NCBI GenBank assembly: GCA_003550325.1
Contig: QKWP01000763.1
Span: forward strand, 106,145 to 170,144
Direction of reading: 5' to 3'
DNA length: 64,000 bases
Source of the DNA: Gigaspora rosea
Taxonomy: Eukaryota > Glomeromycota > Glomeromycetes > Diversisporales > Gigasporaceae
Numbering within the stretch: the stretch's first letter is position 1; the number at the start of each line of letters is the position of its first letter. The notes under the pieces were generated by a model. That model saw only the letters and a program-made list of their open reading frames with translations, did not search any database and was not told where the DNA came from. Below, piece by piece: positions 54,470 through 64,000 of this stretch. The position numbers and the translations under genes were made by a program.

Positions 54470-56459
54470 AAGGCATACCCTTACACCCTGTGCTCCTCAC
54501 CCTAATTACAATGCAATTTCTGAATTTTCAGTGGGAAATGATGTTTTGATAATTAACGCAATTTACAAAACCAATAGGTTTTTTATGCCTTTAATTGCTA
54601 TTTGTGGTATTGATAGATTTGGATCTACTTATCCACTGGCATTCGTGCTTGTTTACTCAGAGACAGAATTTTTACTGCTGGGTTTTACAACAGTTAAGCA
54701 AAGTTCTAATCTTATTAATGGTAATTGTTTTATAATTATTATTTAAATGTTGTACTATTATTTTTTTTGGCAAAACTAGATTATAAATATATTTTAACTT
54801 TTAAAAAATTTTATAGAGTAATGCACAAGTATCAATGATAATAACTGATTGGGAATTGGCCCTGATGTCAGCAATTTCTAATGTGTTTCCTATACAAGAC
54901 ATCAATTTTGCACATGGCATATTTTTAAAAATATCAAGAATAAACTTCGAAGAAATCTCGATGTTGATGAGTTTATTAAAGATGTCCAAAAACTTACCTA
55001 TAGCGATCTTTGGAAAATGAAATTGAGCAAGAGATTACAGCATTGTGGATAAAATTTTCAAATGCTAAGGTATATGGGTTGTGGACTAGGAAAACCCGCC
55101 TTTGACACTTTTTCAACAATTTTGAGATTTTTGATTCAAATGAAAGTGCTGGTTTTTATCTATACGTATGTTACTTTTTACCCCATGTTGATATAATAAA
55201 TTATCGTGATTTTTTAACTTGAATGTAAACCAATTTTTTAACGATCGTGTTCTAAAAATAGATTTACAACTGACTCAATTAAATTAGATTGGTTAATCAG
55301 TGGTTCATAATCACATGACATTGTTTATTCAGTAATTGATATCTAAAAATAAATAAAAAATTCAGGGGTAAAATTTAGGTAACACAAACTATAATCGCTA
55401 TTTTCTCAAAATGGAAACCCCCCTTCAGAGGCGGGTTTTCCTAGTCCACAACCCATATATGTGTGAAACCTGGTTGCCATATAAACAAAGCTGGCTTGCA
55501 CCTTATACTAAAAGAAATATAAATCTTGACATAAGGTCAAGTCAAAGAGTTGAAGTCTTCATAGCAAATTAAAAGGCATTGAAAATTGAGTTACTCCTGT
55601 TGATAGACTATTTGCAACTCTTTTGCAACAATTAGAAGAATTTTTTTCAGAAGCAAGCATATGACATCAAAATAAGTATAGATATGATGAAACCATTAAA
55701 GGTTTAGAAATGCTACGATCAACATGTTCAAGATTTGCATTTGAGTCATTTATAAAACCGCAGGCAGATCTCATAAAGTCTGGGTTCTATGAGGTGTTTG
55801 AAAATAGTAACAATACTTATAATATAATGAGAATTTGTGATCAATCTAATTCAACAAATATTGTACATCTTGGAACACCTAGTATCTGTACATGCATGCA
55901 CCCACAACACACAAGGACCCCTTGTCAGCATATTATTGTAGTATACTTATTCCATTTACATACCAATGTGCCAACAAGTAAAATTCACTGCCGCTGGCAT
56001 ATAAAGGACCAAATGGAAAATACTATTTATCCGTAAATTGTACAGGTTTTTAACCAGCTTCCAAATTATCATCACAGTGCTTTTGCAAGTTTAATGCAGC
56101 AAGCCTCTGAGTATGTTACTGAACATGGTAAAACACCAGAACTACCAAAAAGCAGCCAAATGTCATACAGCCAAGTATTTTTAACACAGTCAATATTGCC
56201 AATTCAGTAAATAATATTAGAATTAAAGTACTAGCAATTAAGCATTCATGTGGTCGACCACCAAATAATAGACGTATTCGCAGCCCAGATGAAAATAAGA
56301 AGTCTTCTAAAAAATGTGCTAATAAGTGAAAATTAGACAAGAATAAAACAATTTTAGAACCAATTGTTAATATTGGCAATTTAACAATTTGTGATCAAAA
56401 AGAGAAGCCAGCAACTAAATGCTCACGAGGTCGACCACCAAAGAATAGTGAACAAAATT
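54470..56459 (+). pseudogene. MULE (Mutator-like) transposase, decayed
   Basis: 54531-54720 encodes NDVLIINAIYKTNRFFMPLI, then AICGIDRFGSTYPLAFVLVY, the N-terminal part of the MULE catalytic core. The usual first Asp of DATYKTN is Asn here (codon 54555-54557). An intron-like GT..AG stretch (54721 to about 54829) precedes SMIITDWELALMSAISNVFP, holding the second Asp. A MITE (55073-55457) cuts the frame. After it come WLPYKQSWLAPYT and the SQRVE segment, with stops. A SWIM zinc finger follows at 55887-55931 (CTCMHPQHTRTPCQH), then two AT-hook-like GRPP motifs (about 56251 and 56424), ending at TGA 56457-56459. The order is that of an intact MULE transposase, but the missing Asp, several stops, frameshifts and the insertion mean it is dead. 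No terminal repeats were assigned. Confidence 0.8.
55073..55457. mobile_element. MITE (TATGGGT.GTGGACTAG ends), copy 2
   Basis: The 385 bp element has perfect inverted ends TATGGGTTGTGGACTAGGAA followed by AACCCGCCT, with TA on both sides. It lies inside the MULE pseudogene between the TDWE region and the SWIM finger. It shares its interior with 46158-46539. Confidence 0.85.
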
Positions 56460-56533
56460 GATTTTTAATTTTGCTTTTCTTTTTGTATTTGCATAATTTG
56501 CATAATTTGCATCATTTTTCAAATAATGTATTA

Positions 56534-56681
56534 AAGGAGTGACAAAAATCAGGTAATTTTCTAGAGGAGGAGGTGATAAAAAAAGTTGAAATTATATATA
56601 AGAACCTGACTATATATATATTAAGAAAGAGGGGGGATAGGCCTCTGATAAAAAATAATCAGGTGACTAATGTCACTGCCC
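56534..56681. mobile_element. Harbinger-like MITE (CACCTGATT ends), copy 2
   Basis: This is the inverse-orientation sister of 36948-37099: AATCAGGT at the left, GTTGAAATTATATATAAGAA in the middle and AATAATCAGGTGAC at the right, with TTA on both sides (56531-56533 and 56682-56684). Confidence 0.75.
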
Positions 56682-56684
56682 TTA

Positions 56685-57973
56685 TTGCTTGTTGTGAAAA
56701 TGGTTAGCGGATAGTTGGCAGAAAAGATTGTATGGTAAGAGCTGTAATTTAGATATTCACATGTGTAACAGATATAAGTTAAAGCACTTGTATGAAAATT
56801 TTATAATTGCTTATTTTTTTAAAGCGAAAAATATTGGATTAAAATGCTTATTAAAGTATGATATAAGCGAAAATAAGATTCCAATTAGGCAATACTATAG
56901 GTCGAGAAACTCCATATATTGCGTCTTGTTTAGTACGACTTTGTTTGTGAACTAATAATAAGTTCTTTAATTAAATAGCATTAAATATAAATGCTTTCCC
57001 AAAACTGCATAAACATGTGCATTTAAACTGGCATGCATTTATAGAACATGCACAGATTTGAATTATCTAACCGTATAAGTTTTCTATAATTTTAGGTCAA
57101 ATATTATTGATTGTTTCAAAATACTCGATAATGATATTTTGCCCCTGAATAAATAGTTAAGGCAGTTAAAATTTACGGATAAAAGTATATGGTAAAATGT
57201 AAAAATATATACGATTTTATTGGTCAATCGAAATTGATGTACGCAATATTGCACAGAATTGATGTACGAAAAAAAATAATATTTTTTATTTTATTTATTT
57301 CTAACTTCTTTAGTATTTTGCAAGAAACAATCTGACTTTTTTAGCACTTTACAAGAATACCATCTCTTTTTTTCTACCATTTTGCAAGAATATATTAGAT
57401 TTTTCTAACAATTTGCAAGAATACCAACACTTATTTCTAAAAAATGTTTTTTATTTTTTCATTTTTCTACTATTTTAGAAAGTATTTAGAAAAAAAACAA
57501 ACCAAAAATAATAGTCAAAACAAAAGAAATAACTGAAGCAAAGACAATAGTTAACAAAAATAATAGCTAACTGCAGGGTGTGTAAAAATAAGTATGTAAG
57601 GCTAGTTTTTTTATTTTTTTTCTACAAATAGTAATAGAATTAGATGTGATAAAATGTGAAAGTAGTTAAAATAATATGTAATAATGTAAAAATAATACTA
57701 TAAAGAATGTATAATAATTAAAATATAATTGTTTGAAGCATAGCGAGAACTATATAGTATAGCAAAAATACAATTTTGTGTTGGATTCTAGTCACATGCA
57801 GCCAATTAGCTATAGATCAATATAGATCAGTTTAATATTTATGTTTGACTTTAAACACTACTAAGTATTCATTTTTAATAAAATATGTAATATGGTTAAA
57901 AATATTTAAAAATATAATATATATAATATATAATAATAATAAATAAAAAAAATAAAATTTGATACTGTATCAA
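56685..57973. other. AT-rich spacer with GCACTTTGCAAGAA repeat
   Basis: 57300-57440 carries five units of the TTTAGCACTTTGCAAGAATA satellite seen at 43854-44640. The 75-codon plus-strand frame at 56728-56955 is not supported by any motif and is probably chance. The rest is low complexity. Confidence 0.45.
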
Positions 57974-58803
57974 GGGTAGAGGATACTATTTTAAAATTAC
58001 ATATAAACTTAATAGTAAATTGGTTTTATATTTAATTTTATGAAAAATTATATTAAGTAACCTAATTTTAATTCTTAAGAAAAGTTTGTAGAGCAGGGTT
58101 TTCTAATTCTAATAATAGTAAAATTATTAAATTTGGTTAAAAAATTAGTGAGATATAAATTTTTAAAAATTGGATATTAAAATTTAGTAATAAAACTAAT
58201 TTATAAAGGATTTTAATAAATTTAGCAGGTTGCGATATCGCAGGTTAATATTTAAAAAATAATTATAATAATTATTAGTTAGGGTTAGGGTATTAATATT
58301 AGGTTAGAGGGTGCATATATATATGCAAAATTAAGCATTAAAATTTTTTAATTAGAAGCACAAGACTAGTTTACAAAATGAAATTTCAGGTTATTTAAAA
58401 TCTTTGATTTTTTTGTAATTTTTCCTTCGTTTTGTTACACAAGATCCTGTGATCTAACTGGCCAATCATATTTACCTGCGATATAGCAACCTGCGATATT
58501 TAACAACCTTCTTTATAAATTTATACAAATTGACCAATTAGAATTAGAGATTTTGTACAACCCAGAAAAATTTGAACCAATCCAAAAAAACTTTGTAATA
58601 TATATAACTATATTTTTTTAGAATATAATAATAGTTCAAATTTTTACTATAACAAATAAATTGTTTTATTTATATTTTGTAAAATTTAAATAAAAATTAG
58701 TTGTAATTTAAATAAGTTTTATTAGTAGCATATGTCAATTTTATATGAAAATTTCAAAATACTATACAAAACTATATAAAAATAATCTATATACCCTTTA
58801 CTC
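57974..58803. mobile_element. TTAA-flanked element (GGGTAGAGG ends), copy 3
   Basis: The ends GGGTAGAGGATACTATTTTA and (inverted) GAGTAAAGGGTATATAGATT have flanks TCAA and TTAA (one transition). The interior 58060-58130 resembles a foldback arm (GTTTGTAGAGCAGGG, TTCTAATAATAG). A MITE (58225-58494) is nested inside. Confidence 0.55.
58225..58494. mobile_element. nested MITE (GCAGGTTGCGATATCGCAGG ends)
   Basis: The inverted ends GCAGGTTGCGATATCGCAGG and GCAGGTTGCTATATCGCAGG lie 270 bp apart, each with an internal CCTGCGATAT palindrome-like repeat. The interior has GTTAGGGTTAGGG. The target duplication is unclear. Confidence 0.65.
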
Positions 58804-59110
58804 TTAAATTGCAAAAATTTTAAAAAATTTTGAAATATGTAAAATATTGTGAAATATTGTAAAAAACTACAAATTTATATGATAATATGCGAATATTACC
58901 TTTGTAACCCCAAAATAAGAAAATTAGATAAAGGTTTACATTATTTATTTGGCCTATTTCACAATATTTTGCTATATATTTTGCAATATTTCAAAATTTA
59001 TTTTGAAATATTTTGAAAGAAATATATGCTAAAATTTTTTGAAAGATTGTAATTCTTTTGAAAGATTTCATATCAATTGCAATTCTTTTAAATGATTTTG
59101 GTATGAATTT

Positions 59111-59780
59111 TTTTCGAAAGATTTTATATATATTTTGCTAATAATCATCTATTATATTATAATAATTATAATATATATTCTATATACTGCAAACTGCCAG
59201 ATACAAGATCCTCCTATATATCAGACCCACCCTCATTTTTTTTTTTTTTTTAATGTTAAAGTAAGGTTATGCCTCTGGACTTTATTGAGTATATATTAAT
59301 CATTACAATATATTGCTTACAGTTATTATACTATCTACTAAGTACCGAAACTTGGACTATTTTATCCATAACCTAAACCTACTAGAGCCTACTATACTTC
59401 TATTTATATAGCTAGCCTGGTTTTGGACATCCTTTTTCCCCAACCAACTGTTAGTATTCACATGTCCACTACTTTATCTACATTTCCTAATATCATTACT
59501 TCCAATTTGGTGTATATGATACCCTCATTATTTACTAATTAATTTCTTTTTTTTTTACTAATTAATTTTTTTGGTAGAATAAAAGAGACCTGGTCTTTTA
59601 TTCAGCAGTTTACAATACTTTGTTATACTATATTTTTCTTTTTTACCAAATTTACTCAAATTGTACATTATCTGACAAACTCATATGATCATGAAAAAAT
59701 TTCTTACTGTTATTTTTTCATGTGTTATGACATAAACATGGTATTTAAATTAAAACTCAGCGAGCAACTCCCTACCAATC
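59111..59780. other. AT-rich spacer, no gene seen
   Basis: Slightly more complex than the surroundings (59340-59520) but with no open frame or repeat ends that I recognise. Confidence 0.35.
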
Positions 59781-59786
59781 ATGATC

Positions 59787-59953
59787 ATAAATTGCCGGAT
59801 AATACCAATATTGGGCAAATTGTCGAATACAGTAATTTGGCAATTGATTGGCTACATGTGCCGCAAAGCAGCACATGATCATTTGTCAAATTATCGTTAT
59901 TCTACAATTTTTGCCCAATATTGTATACATATTATATTATCGCCAAATTTTAT
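59787..59953. mobile_element. small MITE (TTGGGCAAATTGT arms)
   Basis: The arms AATTGCCGGATAATA..CCAATATTGGGCAAATTGTC and (inverted) AATTTGGCGATAATA..ACAATATTGGGCAAAAATTG enclose about 165 bp. The 63-codon open frame here only reads across it. Boundaries are approximate. Confidence 0.5.
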
Positions 59954-60439
59954 ATATATATTAATAAATTAAATCATCATTATATATTACTTTAATCATT
60001 AATAAATTTACTAACTAATATATAAACTGTGTTTTTTTACTGAACCTAATTATAATACCTACATATTTCTAACCTTTATAATAATTCATGATGTATATTA
60101 CTTAATTATAATTTGTTTTCAAATGAGAGAACTATATATAACTATATATAGTAAATTGTAATATACATGACTATATAAGATTTACTATAGTCAAAAATGC
60201 TATTTCATGTAAACAATAGTTTGTTTCTATTATTTATAGATTATTTTATAGCAATATCTCTGCATTTACTTAACAAATTTTAATAATATTACTATATTAA
60301 AATTGAAAATTAATGCACTACAAGTTTACTTAGAAATTGAAAATATATTTACTTAGTAGAAAAATGATTTCACTTTGTTGTAAAGTAGCATTTGTAGCTT
60401 AGCAATTTTATATAGTAAATTATACATTGCAATTTACTA

Positions 60440-60573
60440 CTATAATATGCTATATAAACAACCCAGGTCTGTTACATTTTATCAAAAAAATTAATTAGTA
60501 AAAAAAAGAAAATAATTAGTAAAAAACAAGAGGGTCTAATATATAAAAGAATCTTTTATATGGCATATTATAG
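60440..60573. mobile_element. TA-flanked MITE, short relative of 11232-11469
   Basis: The ends CTATAATATGCTATATAAAC and (inverted) CTATAATATGCCATATAAAA are flanked by TA (60438-60439 and 60574-60575), then AACCCAGGTCTGTTACATTT as in the longer copy. 134 bp. Confidence 0.75.
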
Positions 60574-60759
60574 TATATATAGATTACTTATTTGAAAACA
60601 GATTATTAATTGAAAAATGTTTTTCATGCACCTGCATGGCCATGCACCTCTATACGCATAAACAGATCATCAAGATAACAGATCGATTGATTTTTTTTTT
60701 GCTTTTGTTTATTTTTACATTTTTATCGGTACTATTTTTTTTAGATGCTATTTGATGTC

Positions 60760-61915
60760 ATCATTGGTAACATTGTAGGTGTCGTCACAAGTATTGTTTC
60801 AAGTTATTGCTGGTGTTGTCACTGGTATTGTCGCTGAATTTTCTTCTAGGTTAAACATTTAGCGAGTGGTCTTGTGTGCCTCTTGCAGGATAGTTGTCTG
60901 AATTTTTTCAGCGTTCTTCTAAAATAATATACGTTTCTCTGCTATTGTGAATGGTGTTCTTGTATGTTGCACATTTTTTTGAAGTTGTTTCATTGGATCT
61001 GAAACTGGCATTTGGATATGGTGGGTTTCTTTTTTTTTTTTATACTAGTTTTTTTGATATCATTGGAGTTTAAGGTTTTTAGTATATCATTGGTACTTGT
61101 GAATTCGCCGTAGCTTTATTCATCGTTAATGCTTTTGATTTCTCCTTGGTTTTAAATTGGTGCTTATGATTTTACAGTATTATTAGTACTTGTAATTCAT
61201 CATCAGTTTTCCGAAGTTGTTTTGTTGGATCTAAAACTGGCATTTGGATATAGTAGGTTTCTTTCTTTTTTTCTTTTTTGTTTTTTTTTCAGTATGTTAA
61301 CCAGTTTTTTTGGTATCATTGGGATTTATGGTTTTCAGCATATTGTTGGTAATTGTGAATTCGCTGTAGCTTTATTTTCATTATTAGCGCTTGTGATTTC
61401 AGCTTGGCCTTAAGTTGGTGCTTATGATTTTACAATGTCATTGGTGCTTGTGGTTTCATCATTGGTTTTTTAAAGTTGTTTTGTTGGGTTCAAAACTGGC
61501 ATTTGGATATGGTGGGTTTCTTTCTTTTTTTTTTTTTTTGTTTAGTATATTAACCAGTTTTTTTTGGTGTCATTGAAGTATAGTAATTGTGGATTCAGTA
61601 TAATTTTATTCGTCATTGGCATTTGTAATTTCGCTTTGGCCTTAAGTTGGTGCTTATGATTTCGCAGTTATAATTTTGCGGTATCATTGGTGCTTGTGGT
61701 TTCATTATCAGTGCCTGTGATTTTGTCTTTGTTCTCAGTGTCATTGGTGCTTGTAGTTTTGTTATGGTTTTTAGCATTGTTGGTGCTTGTGATTTCGCTA
61801 TGACTTTTTAGGTTGTTGGTTTTTGCGATTTTGCCGTAGTTTTCACTAATGCTTGTAATTTTACCATGGTTGTCAGTGACTTCATTAGTGCTTGTAGTAA
61901 AGGTTAGGGTTTGGG
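60760..61915. repeat. GT-rich minisatellite with ~240 bp higher-order unit
   Basis: Short words (CATTGGTGCTTGTGATTTCG, GCTTATGATTTTACA) are organised in a longer unit marked by GAAGTTGTTTTGTTGGAT and AACTGGCATTTGGATATGGT at about 61007, 61239 and 61498. The array runs into a degenerate TTAGGG tract at 61901. The plus-strand open frame at 61222-61413 is read-through. Confidence 0.75.
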
Positions 61916-61949
61916 TTAGGGTTTGAGTTAGAGTTCGGGTTAGGGTTAT
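61901..61949. repeat. degenerate telomere-like tract
   Basis: AGGTTAGGGTTTGGGTTAGG and then GTTTGAGTTAGAGTTCGGGT, TAGGGTTA: about eight TTAGGG-type units with substitutions, at the end of the GT-rich array. Confidence 0.7.
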
Positions 61950-62184
61950 AATTAGAATTTATTAATTGTACTTGTATATGAATTAATAAAATATAAATAA
62001 AAAAAAATTATGTAATGTTTGTGAAAATAATAAAAAGACTTGAAAATTTTGTTTTTTCTGTGATCGAATTTGATTGGCCTGTTGCAAGCAATCAATTGCG
62101 TGTTCACATGATCAGTTTTTATTGGTCGATCATAGGATGCACAGAATTCTTAAACCCTTATTAATTAATATATTATTTTAGTAA

Positions 62185-62326
62185 GGGCGCCTACTTTTAT
62201 CACCTGATTTCAGTTTATTAGTAGCCCTTACCCCCCCCCCCTAGATATGAAAATTATCAGATCTTATATATAATTTCCAAAATTTTTGACCCCCCCTAGA
62301 AAATCAGGTGATAAAAGTAGGCTCCC
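62185..62326. mobile_element. Harbinger-like MITE, copy 3
   Basis: The ends GGGCGCCTACTTTTATCACC and (inverted) GGGAGCCTACTTTTATCACC, both continuing TGATTT, have the 3 bp duplication TAA (62182-62184 and 62327-62329). The interior has a run of ten C and, near the other end, six C, like copies 1 and 2. Confidence 0.85.
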
Positions 62327-62750
62327 TAATCACACTATTTCTATTACCCGAATACTAAATCCAAATACAAAATACCTTAAACAGTATAATAAACTTATAA
62401 ATTTAACTTTAAATAGAATAAGCTACATTCAAAAACTCTTTCCGCTGATCCTCTGATCCATTTTCGGTGCTAAGGAAAAAGAAGAAAACACACAAACTAA
62501 ATCAGGAAGGGAAATTCTAGGCATCTCTAGCTAGAGATGCCTAGCTTATATATCTCCGGCCATTTAACCAATCAAAGTACGATAAAATCACATGACTAAG
62601 GCTCATGTATATTTCCCAATTGCCGATGCTGCCATCGATGCATCGATCGCCAAGCCATTACCGGATCAGTGACACAAGATCATCTTTAATCTTTAATTAC
62701 TGTATTTGTTTTGTTTTGTTTTTCTTTCACAAATTTTTTTTATTTATTTA

Positions 62751-62867
62751 GCTGTTGTCGCCATTGGTGCCACAGTTGGTATCGTCGTTGGTGCCGCAAT
62801 TGGTGTCGTCGTTGGTGCCGCAGTTGGTGTCGTTGTTGTTGCTGTAGTTGGTGTTGTATTCTGTTAA
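62751..62867 (+). repeat. 24 bp minisatellite reading as a glycine zipper
   Basis: GTCGTCGTTGGTGCCGCAAT/TGGT units of 24 bases repeat three to four times. In one frame (62751 to TAA at 62865) they encode 38 residues with regularly spaced glycines (IGATVGIVVGAAIGVVVGAA), a hydrophobic GxxxG pattern. No start codon directly precedes it. I treat it as a repeat first and a possible exon second. Confidence 0.6.
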
Positions 62868-62984
62868 GTGTTTACTGTGTTGTCAATTTTGCGCAATCTT
62901 GTTTGGTGCCGCCATTATATGTAGGATTAACAATTTAATGAGTTGGATTTAGTTGTTGATTTGTTTTCTAACTAATACCCACTT

Positions 62985-63960
62985 TTATTTACAGGTGTTT
63001 TGTCATTGTCAATTTCGCGCAGTCTGTCTTGGTGCCTTTGTTATAGGTGGGTTTCGCCATTCTATGGGTTGGATTTCATTGTTGATTTGTTTCAAGTGTT
63101 TTTTTCTTTATTGGTGCATAATTAACACCATTTTTCTTTGTAGGTGTTATACTACGTCGTTGGTGTCGATTTCGCGCAGTCTGTTTTGGTGCCTTTGTTA
63201 TTATAGGTGGGTTTTACCGTTCTATGGGCTGGATTTCGTTGTTGATTTGTTTCAAGTATCTCTAGTGTTTTTTTTTCTTTATTAGTACATAATTAACACC
63301 CACTTTTCTTTGTAGATGTTATACTACGTCGTTGGTGTCGATTTCACGCTGTCTGTTTTGGTGCCTTTGTTATAGGTGGGTTTCGCCGTTCTATGGGTTG
63401 GATTTCGTTGTTGATTTGTTTCAAGTATCTCTAGGGGTTTTTTCTTTATTGGTGCATAATTAACACCCACTTTTCTTTGTAGGTATTATACTATATCATT
63501 GGTGTCGATTTCGCGCAATCTGTTTTGGTACCTTTGTTATAGGTGGGTTTCGCCGTTCTATGGGTTGGATTTCGTTGTTGATTTGTTTCAAGTATCTCTA
63601 GTGTTTTTTTTCTTTGTTGGTATATAATTAACACCCACTTTTCTTTGTAGGTGTTATACTGTGTCAATTTCGCGCAGTCTGTTTTGGTGCCTTTGTTATA
63701 GGTGGGTTTCGCCGTTCTATAGATTAGATTTCGTTGTTGATTTGTTTCAAGTATCTCTAGTGGTTTTTTCTTTATTGGTGCATAACTAACACTCTCTTTT
63801 CTTTGCAGGTGTTCTACTAAGTCTTTGGTGTCGATTTCGCGCTGTCTTCTTTGGTGGTGCTGTGGGATTTGCTGTTCTACAAGTTGCCTTTGGGTTGTTT
63901 GAGTGATTAAGTGTATCGTTGGTGTCGGTTTTGCACCAAAATATTGTGTAGATAGATTAA
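62985..63960. repeat. ~165 bp tandem repeat, about six copies
   Basis: Copies start with AGGTGTTATACTACGTCG at 62993, 63142, 63314, 63481, 63649 and 63807 (spacing 149-172). Each holds TGGTGTCGATTTCGCGCAGT, GTTTTGGTGCCTTTGTTATA, GTGGGTTTCGCCGTTCTATG, TTGTTGATTTGTTTCAAGTA and CACCCACTTTTCTTTGTAG. Inner copies are over 90% alike by eye. Plus-strand open frames here are periodic read-through. Confidence 0.9.
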
Positions 63961-63988
63961 TGTAGATAGTTAGATAGGTGGTTAGATA

Positions 63989-64000
63989 ATTAGGGTTAGG
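63989..64000. repeat. TTAGGG units at the window edge
   Basis: ATTAGGGTTAGG closes the window directly after the 165 bp array. Whether a true telomere follows cannot be seen. Confidence 0.5.

Noticed and set aside
62711..63285. Cys/Trp/Phe-rich plus-strand frames across the GT-rich arrays
   Set aside because: Composition follows the repeat unit and the same residues recur at the array period.
63989..64000. True telomere at the window end
   Set aside because: Only two units are visible and interstitial TTAGGG tracts are common in this window, so no chromosome end can be claimed.

Overview
This is an AT-rich eukaryotic window that is almost entirely a graveyard of transposable elements and satellite DNA, with very few candidate genes. 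The best guess is an arbuscular mycorrhizal fungus (Glomeromycotina, Rhizophagus-like). The clues are very low GC, an expanded-family type BTB/POZ protein, hAT and MULE transposase debris, TTAGGG-type telomere-like tracts and many TACG palindromes. This assignment is an inference; no rRNA, tRNA or species marker is visible.

Layout. 1-1031 is the right end of a hAT transposon with the C-terminus of its transposase. 1113-1379 is a small hAT-like MITE. 3.5-6.5 kb is higher-complexity DNA holding one good first exon (coiled-coil protein, minus strand, ATG at 5770) and weaker open frames. 6464-9038 is a TTAA-flanked element filled with a ~100 bp tandem array. 9.4-12.2 kb is a ~100 bp satellite into which two MITEs have jumped. 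13.1-15.6 kb is a three-level nest (hAT-like > TA-element > pogo-like MITE plus AGGACCC MITE). 16.9-17.8 kb is a broken reading frame cut by two MITEs. 20.4-20.9 kb and 47.2-47.7 kb are near-perfect foldback palindromes of one family. 21.6-22.7 kb is another nest. 23.0-24.4 kb and 52.3-52.9 kb (opposite strand) are copies of an unidentified protein-coding repeat. 27620-30570 is a giant foldback element whose core is a ~195 bp dyad array; the window's only ambiguous base (N, 29374) lies inside it.

33.5-36.3 kb is the most gene-like stretch: a 184-residue BTB/POZ protein gene (33555-34109, minus) and a small possible two-exon gene at 35.3-35.5 kb. From 36.7 kb on, MITEs and AT-rich simple repeats return. 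40303-40991 is an isolated GC-richer insertion with an A tail and an 18 bp duplicated flank, so it looks like a retroposon. 41568-43845 and 49581-51245 are larger hAT-like elements, each with a nested MITE. 54.5-56.5 kb is a decayed MULE transposase with a SWIM zinc finger and GRPP AT-hook motifs. 60.7-64.0 kb is GT-rich minisatellite DNA that twice runs into TTAGGG-like sequence, the second time at the window edge.

There is no operon or pathway to describe. The coherent story is the transposon ecology: at least eight terminal-repeat families can be recognised with paired copies or target-site duplications. They insert into each other and into satellites, and several unrelated families carry the same short telomere-like core modules. 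Mismatches between paired target-site duplications are nearly all transitions, as expected from decay of methylated cytosines.
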